Source: Alphaproteobacteria bacterium (lineage in GTDB: Bacteria > Pseudomonadota > Alphaproteobacteria > GCA-2731375). From it: 32,948 bases of DNA. Position numbers and translations under genes: made by a program. The notes under the pieces are model-generated. The model ran no database searches and was not told the DNA's origin. It worked only from the letters and a program-made list of their open reading frames with translations. Location: positions 1 through 32,948 of the forward strand of contig VGEV01000025.1 of the NCBI GenBank assembly GCA_016869175.1, read 5' to 3'. Each line of letters begins with the position of its first letter. Position 1 is the stretch's first letter. Below are positions 1-7,060 of the stretch, one piece after another.

Positions 1-165
1 CACTGCATCGACACGCCACCGCAGACCAAATAGACCCCGCCACAGCACCCAATCCGCAGGCTGGGCCGCAGGCCATGCCCTCATCGGCGATGCTTCGTCG
101 TCAATGATGGGGTTCTTCGAGGTGTCCTAGTGTCGCCACCTTGAAGCCAAGGTGTGAAACCAGGG

Positions 166-447
166 ATGCGCCAAGTTATTTGCGTCGGCTTGTCGGTTCT
201 CGGCGCCAGCCTGTTCGCCCCGCTCGCCGCCCAGGCGCAGCGCTCGCCGGCCGATGAACTCGATGCGAATTGGGTCGCCTCCTGCGCCGGCGCGCTGACC
301 GGAACGGCTTTGCGCGACTTCTGCGACCAGCAGATCTTGGGCGGCTCGGGCGGCGGCAGCGCGGGCCGGCAGTCGAGTGCCGCGGCCGGCAGCAACCTGG
401 GGGGTGACGAGCGCGCAGGGCCGCAGCGCGCGGGGGTCCAGGCGTAG
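166..447 (+). pseudogene. Truncated N-terminus of a secreted, autotransporter-like protein
   Basis: The reading frame begins with a clear Sec signal peptide (Met-Arg, a hydrophobic stretch, then an Ala-rich AQA-like cleavage site around residue 25). It continues about 55 residues as a mature N-terminus with two Cys (SCAGAL and DFCDQQI) and a Gly/Ser-rich stretch ending in SSAAAGSNLG. That pattern resembles the front of alphaproteobacterial autotransporter or outer-membrane proteins; this is recognition from memory, not a search. After about position 400 the translation loses this character, becomes a shadow of a gene on the other strand, and stops at 447. No passenger or beta-barrel follows, so it is read as a broken gene. 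An in-frame GTG at 154 is an alternative start. Confidence 0.5.
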
Positions 448-702
448 CAACGCCAAGGCGACCGCCTGCCGCGGGGTGGGGTCGGCCATGGCGGCACGGC
501 CGGCGAACCAGGGCGTGCCATCGCCTTCCAGATAGAGGTGCAGCCGCCCGCCCTGCCCCGGCTTGGCGAATACCTGATGGTGGAAGCCGGTGCCTTCGAT
601 GCGCCGCGCCACCAGGCCTTGCGCGTTCCGGGCGTAGTCCGCGGCCGGCGCGGCACAGCCCGCCAGCAACGCCAGCGCCAGCCCGATCGGCGGTAATTTC
701 AT
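399..702 (-). pseudogene. Truncated alpha/beta-hydrolase-like lipoprotein
   Basis: On the minus strand an ATG at 702 opens a protein with a lipoprotein signal (hydrophobic core then LLAGC lipobox). It is followed by about 80 residues typical of a family of predicted lipoprotein alpha/beta hydrolases: a strand with LHLYLEGDGTPW and the block DPTPRQAVALALLRLDP. In complete members this leads to a nucleophile elbow and a full hydrolase fold of roughly 300 residues. Here the recognisable sequence ends near position 400, where it meets the tail-less signal-peptide gene coming from the other side. The open frame runs on to 127 only as antisense of that gene. Two convergent genes, both without C-termini, meet at one point. 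Confidence 0.5.
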
Positions 703-729
703 GCACGGCAGTGTAGACTTTCGCCGCGC

Positions 730-819
730 GGATGGGTGGCCGAGCGGTTGAAGGCACCGGTCTTGAAAACCGGCGGGCCCGCAAGGGCCTCGTGGGTTCG
801 AATCCCACCCCATCCGCCA
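730..819 (+). tRNA. tRNA-Ser (anticodon UGA)
   Basis: A 90-nt class II tRNA. The acceptor stem GGATGGG (730-736) pairs with CCCATCC, followed by discriminator G and an encoded CCA at 817-819. The anticodon stem CCGGT/ACCGG encloses the loop CTTGAAA with anticodon TGA at 764-766. A long variable arm (GGGCCC...GGGCC) follows, then a T arm GTGGG-TTCGAAT-CCCAC. The D arm has the class II pattern GGCCGAGCGGTTGAAGGC. It decodes UCA and, by wobble, other UCN codons. The gene is intact although its flanks carry only gene remnants. Confidence 0.97.
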
Positions 820-929
820 CTGGAATAGACGGCGCCGGGTGCGGCCCCGCCCAGGCCGCCGCCGACCCCCGGCAAGCAGCCAGCACTCGCCCGCCTCTCG
901 CGACCCAGCTGGCCAACCTGTCGCCCTGG

Positions 930-1039
930 GCACACCGCGCCGTGTCGGGCAGGTGCTCGCGGTTGTGCCATTCTGTATAGTCGGCGGTGAAATCCGGGCC
1001 GACTTCGCTCGCGACCAAGAGGCTGCCTGCCGCGGGCAT
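930..1039 (-). pseudogene. Remnant of an EthD/dimeric alpha-beta barrel-like protein
   Basis: From an ATG at 1039 on the minus strand, about 30 residues read as the start of a small ferredoxin-fold protein: a first beta strand (GSLLVASEV), an acidic linker and the helix motif EWHNREHLPD. That combination resembles the W-x(n)-EH-x-PE pattern opening EthD-like dimeric alpha/beta barrel domains. The expected next element (a Pro-Gly-Phe turn and second strand) is absent and the frame turns Arg/Gly-rich before running into the antisense of the tRNA. No complete gene fits, so this is a fragment if it is real. The identification rests on a short motif. Confidence 0.3.
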
Positions 1040-1096
1040 GCTGCCTTCTTGTGCCGGGGCGGGGAGTTCTGCCGATTGCGTGGCGGGAGGAAAGCG

Positions 1097-2080
1097 ATGC
1101 GCGCCTTGGTCTGCCGTGCCTGGGGCGAGATCGACAGCCTGGAACTGGCGGACGTGCCGGCGCCCAAGCCGGGCCCGGGCGAACTGCTGCTCGACATCGT
1201 GGCGACGTCGGCCAACTTCGCCGACAGCATCATGGTCAAGGGGCAGTACCAGACCAAGCCCGCCTTCCCGTTCAGCCCGGGCCTGGAGGGGGCGGGCCGC
1301 GTCGCGGCGGTCGGGCCGGAGGTGGACGGCTTCAAGGTCGGCGATCGGGTGATGGCGATCCTGGCGCATGGCGGCTTCGCCGAACAGGCGATCGCCAAGG
1401 CGGCCGAGACCTATCATCTCTTCCCCGGCATGAGCTTCGCGCATGCCGCCGTGTTCCCGGTCGCCTATATCTCGGCGCATGTCGCCATCCGCTGGCAGGG
1501 CCGGCTGGAGGCGGGCGAGACGCTGCTGGTGCTGGGCGCCGCCGGCGGCTCCGGCCTGGCGGCGGTGGAGATCGGCAAGGCCATGGCGGCGCGGGTGATC
1601 GCCGGCGCCAGCAGCGATGAGCGGTTGCAGGCGGTCAAGCGGCACGGCGCCGATGAAGTGGTCAACTATGCGCGCGACAACCTAACCGAGCAGGTCATGC
1701 GGCTCACCGCCGACAAGGGCTGCGACGTCTGCTTCGATCCGGTCGGCGGCAAGCTGTTCGACCAGGCCCTGTCGGCATTGGGCTGGGGCGGGCGCGTTGT
1801 GCTGTTCGGCTTCGTCGGCGGCGTGCCGCAGATCCCGGCCAACCGGCTGTTGGTCAAGCACCGCTCGGCCATGGGCTCGTCCTTGCGCTATTTCCGCTGG
1901 CACCGGCCCGATCTCTTGCGCCGCAGCATGGAAGAGCTGGCGGCGCATTACCGGGCCGGCAAGCTGAGGCCGCTGATCAGCCACCGCCTGCCCTTGGAGC
2001 AGGGCGTCGAGGCGCTGCGCCTGCTGACCCGGCGGCAAGCCTTCGGCAAGGTGGTGGTCGACGTGCGACCGGAGGCCTGA
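1097..2080 (+). CDS. NADPH:quinone oxidoreductase family protein (zinc-free MDR)
   Basis: A 327-residue medium-chain dehydrogenase/reductase of the quinone oxidoreductase group. The N-terminal GroES-like domain carries the family block around residues 55-85 (FPFSPGLEGAGRVAAVG, then VGDRV). The Rossmann domain carries the NADP loop LGAAGGSG at 146-153, and a later strand has VCFDPVGG. The Cys/His zinc ligands of alcohol dehydrogenases are missing, as in quinone oxidoreductases. The ATG at 1097 is preceded by GGGAGGAAAG at good spacing; the frame is open further upstream but reads as non-coding. An enoyl-CoA hydratase gene starts 2 bp after the stop, so the two are probably one operon. The substrate is unknown; reduction of a quinone or an enoyl substrate with NADPH is typical. 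Confidence 0.9.
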   Translation: MRALVCRAWGEIDSLELADVPAPKPGPGELLLDIVATSANFADSIMVKGQYQTKPAFPFSPGLEGAGRVAAVGPEVDGFKVGDRVMAILAHGGFAEQAIAKAAETYHLFPGMSFAHAAVFPVAYISAHVAIRWQGRLEAGETLLVLGAAGGSGLAAVEIGKAMAARVIAGASSDERLQAVKRHGADEVVNYARDNLTEQVMRLTADKGCDVCFDPVGGKLFDQALSALGWGGRVVLFGFVGGVPQIPANRLLVKHRSAMGSSLRYFRWHRPDLLRRSMEELAAHYRAGKLRPLISHRLPLEQGVEALRLLTRRQAFGKVVVDVRPEA

Positions 2081-2082
2081 AC

Positions 2083-2838
2083 ATGAGCCAGATCCAGGTC
2101 AGCGAGCACGGGCCGCACATCGCCATCGTCACGCTGGACAACCAGCCCCGGCGCAACGCCCTCAGCCGGGCCGCGTTGGCGGAACTCGGCGATGTCTGGG
2201 CCAGGCTGGAGGCGGCCCCCTATCGCTGCTTGATCGTCACCGGGGCTGGCGACAAGGCGTTCTGTTCCGGGGCCGATGTCTCGGGCGACCTCAGCGCAAA
2301 CGTGGAACTGTCCTGGAAGATCGCCCGCGGCTTGCAGAAATACGCGGTCTATCGCAAGCCGATCGTGGCCGCGGTCAACGGCGATTGCATCGCCGGCGGG
2401 GTCGAATTGCTGCTGGCCACCGACATCCGCGCCGCCGCGCCGCATGCCCGCTTCGGCCTGACGGAGGTGCGCTGGGGCATCTATCCGTTCGGCGGCGCCG
2501 CGCTCAAGCTGGTGCAACAGGTGGGCTATGTGCAGGCCATGGAACTGCTGCTGACGGCGCAGTTGATCGATGCGGCCGAAGCCGCGCGCATCGGCCTGGT
2601 CGGCCGCGTGCTGCCGGCCGGCGAGCTGATGCCCTGGGCCATCCGCACGGCGGAAACCATCGCCGCCAACAGCCCGATGGCGGTGCAGGCGGTCAAGGAG
2701 CAGATCAGCACGACCGACTACATGCGCAATATCGGCCGCGAGCCCTTGGAGCAGCAATTGGGCGACCGGGTGCGCGCCAGCCCGGACTTCTCCGAGGGCG
2801 TCGCCGCCTTCCTGGCCAAACGCAAGCCGAACTATTGA
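2083..2838 (+). CDS. Enoyl-CoA hydratase/isomerase family protein
   Basis: A 251-residue crotonase-fold protein, the usual family length. The oxyanion-hole segments are AFCSGADV (about 59-66) and the GG pair in CIAGGVELLLATD (102-114). Both acidic residues used by true enoyl-CoA hydratases are present, E108 in GGVEL and E128 in FGLTEVRWG, so hydration of a 2-enoyl-CoA is chemically plausible. The gene begins 2 bp after the quinone oxidoreductase stop and ends 7 bp from the convergent acyl-CoA synthetase. The three genes suggest activation and beta-oxidation-like processing of an acid, but they lie in two opposed transcription units. The exact substrate cannot be read from the sequence. Confidence 0.93.
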   Translation: MSQIQVSEHGPHIAIVTLDNQPRRNALSRAALAELGDVWARLEAAPYRCLIVTGAGDKAFCSGADVSGDLSANVELSWKIARGLQKYAVYRKPIVAAVNGDCIAGGVELLLATDIRAAAPHARFGLTEVRWGIYPFGGAALKLVQQVGYVQAMELLLTAQLIDAAEAARIGLVGRVLPAGELMPWAIRTAETIAANSPMAVQAVKEQISTTDYMRNIGREPLEQQLGDRVRASPDFSEGVAAFLAKRKPNY

Positions 2839-2845
2839 GCGGCCG

Positions 2846-4438
2846 TCAGCCCGCCTCGGCGGTCTGGAACAGGCCGGCCAGCCGGTTGCGCTGCAGCTTG
2901 CCGGTGCTGGTCAGCGGCAGGTCGCCGGCGCTGACGAAGACATAGCGCCGCGGCACCTTGTAGGCCGCCAGCGCATGTCGGCAATGCTCGCCCAGCGCGT
3001 TCGCCGTCACCGACCGACCGGCGCGCGCCACGATCACCGCCGACACCATCTCGTCCAGCCGCGGATCGGGCGTGCCGGTGACATAGGCCGCCTCGACCGC
3101 CGGGTGGGTCAGCAACACCTCCTCGATCTCGGCCGGCGAGACGTTGATGCCGCCCGACTTGATCAGTTCCTTCAAACGGCCGCGAAAGCGGATCCAGCCG
3201 TGCTCGTCGAGTACGCCCAGGTCGCCGGTCAGCAGGAAGCCGTCGGCGGTCATGCTGGCGGCGGTCTGCTTGGCATCGTCGAGATAGCCCGGCATCAGCC
3301 GGCCGCGCAGCGCGATCTGGCCGAGTTCGCCCCGCGGCAGCGCCGCCCCCGTGGCGATGTCTAGAATGCGCAGCTCCACGCCGGACAGCGGCTCCCCCGA
3401 TGCTTCCAGCCGTTGCGACAACGGCGCCTTGGCATCGCTGACCGCCGAATTGCCATAGGCCTCGGTCAGGCCATAGACGTTGCAGATCTCGTCGATGCCC
3501 AGATCGACCAGGCGTTGGATCTGTTCCGGCGTGCCGATGGTGGCGCCGGTGCGCAGGCTGGACAGATCCCGCCCCGCCCGCTCGGGATGCTGCGCCAGCA
3601 GCAAACCGACATTGGGCGTGCCATAAAATACCGTGCAGCGCTCGGTCTCGATCAGGCGCAACGCCTCGCCCGGCTCGAAACTGTGCTGCAACACCAGCGT
3701 GCCGGCATGCGTCATCAGCGTGAACAGCGCGTTGACGCAACCGAATGACCAGAACATCGACACCGCGCCCCACAGCCGGTCGGCCGGCGTCAGATGCATC
3801 CGCTGGCCGATCTCCCACATGTTGTCGATCAGGCCGCCATGCAGCAGCGGCACGCCCTTGGGCGCCGCCGTCGAACCCGACGTATAGAGAATGCAGGCGA
3901 CATCCGACGGCTGGGTCGCCGACTTGGCGGCGAGCCAGGAGGCGTCGCTCCCCGACCGGCCCATCGTCAGCACTTCGCCGTAGCTGAGCATGCCGGCCGG
4001 CGCCTGGGCAGCCACCAGGATCACCTGCCGCAGGTCGGGCAGGCCCTCCCCGTCCGCCCGCATCGTCGCCAGGTCGGCCAGGAAATCGCGCTCGCGGAAG
4101 CGCGGCTCCAGTACCAGCAGACTGACCTGGGCGTGGCGCAGCTGGTAGGCGAGTTCGCGCGGCGTCAGCCAGGTGTTGAGCGCAACCGCGCTGGCGCCCA
4201 AGCTCATGATGGCGAAATAGCTCGAAATCCACTCCGCGTTGTTGCCCATCAGGATGGCGACCCGCCCACCCCGCCCAACGCCCAGCCGCTGCATGCCCTT
4301 GGCCAGGTCGCGGGCTTCCTGGCGCAGGCGCCCGTAGCTCCAGCGACGGGCGCCGTCAACCACGGCTTCGTGCTCGGGGAACAAGGCAGCCAGTTCGTCC
4401 AGCAGGGCAGGCGTCGTGCGGCTCTTCGGCTTCTGCAT
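2846..4438 (-). CDS. Acyl-CoA synthetase (AMP-forming, class I adenylate-forming)
   Basis: A 530-residue ANL-superfamily ligase that activates a carboxylic acid with ATP and couples it to CoA. Signature blocks in order: phosphate loop YTSGSTAAPKG (185-195), YGLTEAYGN (322-330), TGDLGVLDEHGWIRFRGRLKELIKSGG (404-430) and the catalytic lysine K514 in LTSTGKLQRN near the C-terminus. Length is normal for fatty or aromatic acyl-CoA synthetases. Start chosen at the ATG at 4438; the upstream open frame runs into antisense of the kef gene. The gene lies 56 bp downstream of the kef RCK segment on the same strand and is convergent with the enoyl-CoA hydratase. Acyl specificity is not predictable here. 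Confidence 0.92.
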   Translation of the reverse strand: MQKPKSRTTPALLDELAALFPEHEAVVDGARRWSYGRLRQEARDLAKGMQRLGVGRGGRVAILMGNNAEWISSYFAIMSLGASAVALNTWLTPRELAYQLRHAQVSLLVLEPRFRERDFLADLATMRADGEGLPDLRQVILVAAQAPAGMLSYGEVLTMGRSGSDASWLAAKSATQPSDVACILYTSGSTAAPKGVPLLHGGLIDNMWEIGQRMHLTPADRLWGAVSMFWSFGCVNALFTLMTHAGTLVLQHSFEPGEALRLIETERCTVFYGTPNVGLLLAQHPERAGRDLSSLRTGATIGTPEQIQRLVDLGIDEICNVYGLTEAYGNSAVSDAKAPLSQRLEASGEPLSGVELRILDIATGAALPRGELGQIALRGRLMPGYLDDAKQTAASMTADGFLLTGDLGVLDEHGWIRFRGRLKELIKSGGINVSPAEIEEVLLTHPAVEAAYVTGTPDPRLDEMVSAVIVARAGRSVTANALGEHCRHALAAYKVPRRYVFVSAGDLPLTSTGKLQRNRLAGLFQTAEAG

Positions 4439-4494
4439 GCGCGTCGTCCCGGTCGGCGGCCGAGTTTCCCCTTCCCCGCCGCGCGAGACAAGCC

Positions 4495-4965
4495 TCAGGC
4501 TGGTTCCGTTGGCCGATCGTCGCGCATCAGCCGCAGCGCCAACTCGGTCAGTTCCCGGCTGGGTCCGTGCAGTTCGGTCACCGCCGCCGCCGCCCCCAAC
4601 GCGCGCAGCTCGCCGCCATGTCGCTCGTCGCGTGCGCGTACGGCGATGGCCAGGCCCGGATTGTGGCGACGCATGGCGGCGACGATCTGGCGGGCGGCTT
4701 CCGGCTGGTCGACGCAAACGATGCCGACTTTCGCCTCGCGCACGCCGAGCCGCTGCAAGACCTCGCCACGGGTGGCATCGCCAAAATGGACCGGCAGGCC
4801 CCAGCGGCGCCAGGTGCGGACCCAACCGGGGTTGTGGACGAGCGCCACATAGTCGCGGCCCTGGGCCGCCAACCCGCGCGCCACCTCCAAGCCCATGCGC
4901 CCGAAGCCGACGATCAGCGCCTCCGGTGCCATCGGCAGGCCAGGCGCCGCCAACTCGATCTCGGC
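4495..4965 (-). CDS. RCK/TrkA-N domain, separated C-terminal part of a Kef-type antiporter
   Basis: About 155 residues forming one NAD-binding RCK domain: ALIVGFGRMGLEVARGL at the dinucleotide loop, then FGDATR and AVRARDE, which match the regulatory domain of KefB/KefC. It lies in exactly the same reading frame as the upstream transporter domain, separated only by one TAG codon (4966-4968). The first codons after the stop read AEIELAAPGLP, a plausible linker. The only near start is a TTG at 4953, with no convincing ribosome binding site, so independent translation is doubtful. The fused product would be about 560 residues, near the family norm. It is therefore best read as the 3' part of a gene split by a nonsense codon. 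Confidence 0.8.
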   Translation of the reverse strand, partial: AEIELAAPGLPMAPEALIVGFGRMGLEVARGLAAQGRDYVALVHNPGWVRTWRRWGLPVHFGDATRGEVLQRLGVREAKVGIVCVDQPEAARQIVAAMRRHNPGLAIAVRARDERHGGELRALGAAAAVTELHGPSRELTELALRLMRDDRPTEPA

Positions 4966-6177
4966 CTACAGCCGTTCCAGGCGGCGGCCGAGCCAGGCGC
5001 CCAGGGCCGCCTGCCCCGGCGTCAGCAGCATCGACACGGCCGTCACCGCCAGCATGAACTGCGCCAGCGCCTGCTCCAGCAAGCCGGCTGCCTGCGCCGC
5101 CGCCACCGCGACAAAAGCGAACTCGCCGCCCTGGCCCAACAACACCCCGATGCGCACACTGACCGCGGCCGGCAAGGCGAAGACCCGTCCGAGCGCGACC
5201 AGGATGCCGGTCTTGATCACCGCGAGGCCGAGCGCGGCCGCCAGCACCACCGGCAGCTGCGAGCCCAGTCTCGCCGGCTCCAAGGTCATGCCCACGGCCA
5301 TGAAGAACAGGCCGATCAGCAATCCCTTGAAGGGCTTCAAATCGCTCTCGACCTGGTGGCGGAACTCGCTTTCCGCCAGCAGCATGCCGGCCAGGAAGGC
5401 ACCCAGCGCCATGGGCAGGCCAAAGAGATCGGCGACCGCGGCGGTGCCCAACACCACCAATAGGTTGAAGGCCACGAACAGCTCATCGCTGCGACTGGCG
5501 GCAATCCACTGGAAGGGCCAACGCAAGACGTAGCGCCCGAGCAGGACGATGAGCAGCAGGCCAAGCACGATCTTGGCAATCATGACGCCGAGGTCGACGG
5601 ACGTGGCGGAGTCCCATTGCCCCAGCAGCGCGACGCTGAACAGCAGCGGAATGGCGGCCAGGTCCTGGAACAGCAGCACACCGAAGGCACCGCGGCCGGC
5701 GCGGCTGGCCAGCTCGCCGCGCTCGACCAGGATCTGGATCACCGTCGCGGTCGAGGACAGCGCGAAGCAGCCGCCCAGCAGGTAGGCGATCGCCGGCTCG
5801 TTGCCCCACGCCCAGGCCACGGCGCCAATCGTCAGCGTGCTGAACAGCACCTGGGCGCCGCCCAAGCCAAACACCAGTCGTCGCATGGTGCGCAGCCGTT
5901 CGAACGGCAGTTCCAGGCCGATCAGGAACAGCAGCAGCACCACACCCAGCTCGGACAGCGCGTGGATCGCCGATACGTCGTCGATCAGGCCCAGCGCGCC
6001 CGGCCCCACCACGAGGCCCGCAATCAGGTGGCCCAGCACCGGGCTGACGCGCAAGCGGTTCAGCGCCGTGACGATGAGCACCGCCGCGGTCAACAACACC
6101 AAGGCATCGAAGAAGTAAGGCACCGGCGCGGCCGACGACGCCACGATCGGCGCGGCGATAATTCCCGAATCGGACAT
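4966..6177 (-). CDS. CPA2 cation:proton antiporter, membrane domain of KefB/KefC type
   Basis: A 403-residue, strongly hydrophobic protein with about 11-12 predicted membrane segments. CPA2 family blocks are present: RVSPVLGHLIAGLVVGP near residue 50, LGVVLLLFLIGLEL near 80-90, LSSTATVIQIL near 140-150 and MLLAESEFRHQVESDLKPFKGLLIGLFF near 270-290. Kef proteins are potassium/proton antiporters gated by a C-terminal RCK domain. Here translation stops at LGRRLERL followed by TAG, and the RCK domain continues in frame immediately after. A CAG (Gln) in place of TAG would restore one protein. No kefF/kefG-like accessory gene is adjacent. The start at 6177 is an ATG, 37 bp after the stop of the upstream secreted-protein gene. 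Confidence 0.88.
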   Translation of the reverse strand: MSDSGIIAAPIVASSAAPVPYFFDALVLLTAAVLIVTALNRLRVSPVLGHLIAGLVVGPGALGLIDDVSAIHALSELGVVLLLFLIGLELPFERLRTMRRLVFGLGGAQVLFSTLTIGAVAWAWGNEPAIAYLLGGCFALSSTATVIQILVERGELASRAGRGAFGVLLFQDLAAIPLLFSVALLGQWDSATSVDLGVMIAKIVLGLLLIVLLGRYVLRWPFQWIAASRSDELFVAFNLLVVLGTAAVADLFGLPMALGAFLAGMLLAESEFRHQVESDLKPFKGLLIGLFFMAVGMTLEPARLGSQLPVVLAAALGLAVIKTGILVALGRVFALPAAVSVRIGVLLGQGGEFAFVAVAAAQAAGLLEQALAQFMLAVTAVSMLLTPGQAALGAWLGRRLERL

Positions 6178-6214
6178 CGCCCAAACTATTGCACAAGCCC
6201 CGCCGCTTGGGCGG

Positions 6215-6787
6215 TCAGGAAACCGGCGGCGGGCTGGCGCAGAACTGCTGGACGCGGGGCTTGCCGCGATAGCCGTAGCCGTCGTGCATGGCCTGCAGCA
6301 ACAGCCGCGCCACCGCGCGGAAACGCTCCTTGCGGTCGAGCGTGATTTCCAGGTGATGGTTCGGACTGTCCTCGCCCGGCGGCTTGAAGCCCAGCGCCTG
6401 CAAGGCCCCGACCCGCGCCGGTGTCAGCAGCTTGGCGGCCGCCGGCGAGGAACCGGCCGAGACGGTTTCGCAGAACACGTTGGACTGGCCCGGCGCGGCC
6501 AGGCATTGCGCATAGAGCGAGGACTTGGCGCCGAACCGGAAGATGCAATAGCTGTTCTGGCCGGATTGCCGGCCGGCATACATGACTTCAAGGGTCTCCG
6601 CCATCGGCCCGACATAGCCGGCCGCCCAGGCCCGTTCGTCGGCGCTACTGGCCGCCTGCGCCCAGCCGCCGTCCAGGAGCAACAGAGAGATGCCTGCCGC
6701 CACGCCGCACCACACGGTCCGGCCGACAGGCCTCGGCCGATGGCTGACAGCGCTATCCCGATCGCCAGCGCACGATCTTTTGCCCAT
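6215..6787 (-). CDS. Secreted hypothetical protein
   Basis: About 190 residues with a long basic N-terminus followed by a hydrophobic stretch (AAGISLLLL) and an AQA-type signal peptidase site, so export is likely. The mature part has several cysteines (SYCIF, AQCLA, VFCET, QFCAS) and a C-terminal half beginning LTPARVGALQALGFKPPG with a conserved-looking helix LLLQAMHDGYGYRG. It weakly recalls YbjN/TY-Chap-like folds, but I do not recognise the family. Possible starts are the ATG at 6787, a GTG at 6796, and a GTG nearer the signal peptide. It precedes the kef gene by 37 bp and probably shares its transcript. Confidence 0.65.
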   Translation of the reverse strand: MGKRSCAGDRDSAVSHRPRPVGRTVWCGVAAGISLLLLDGGWAQAASSADERAWAAGYVGPMAETLEVMYAGRQSGQNSYCIFRFGAKSSLYAQCLAAPGQSNVFCETVSAGSSPAAAKLLTPARVGALQALGFKPPGEDSPNHHLEITLDRKERFRAVARLLLQAMHDGYGYRGKPRVQQFCASPPPVS

Positions 6788-7060
6788 GCGCGCCACAGTC
6801 TCGCACGTTGCTCCTGCAAGGCGTAGAGGCCCGGCGACGACAATGGCGCGCTGCCACGCAAAGGAATTTGCCAGGACCTGCCCCTGACCACGACAGGAAC
6901 CTGCAATTCATTGATACACATGGTATTCCCGAAACGGCTCTGGTCTTGCCTGGGATGATCCCACTCTGCTTGCAAGCCAGAGGAACGGGGTGCCGGCTTG
7001 CCGCGGTTCGGCCGGCGCAGCGCGGCCGCCCGTCGTTCAGGTCGGGCGATCCGATGCGCC

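Noticed and set aside
699-971. Minus-strand frames across the tRNA containing GWGGIRTHE or GWDSNPRGP
   Set aside because: These phrases are the well-known false translation of antisense tRNA-Ser/Leu sequence; they do not mark a protein gene.
6690-6921. Minus-strand frame starting MCINELQVPVVVRGRSW upstream of the secreted protein gene
   Set aside because: Its first 40 codons look less like a shadow than most, but it runs into the signal-peptide gene in another frame and has no recognisable domain. The evidence is too weak for a gene call.
7027-7048. Six-bp inverted repeat after the TTC38-like gene
   Set aside because: The stem is short, the loop is 10 bases and no T tract follows, so it is not convincing as a terminator.
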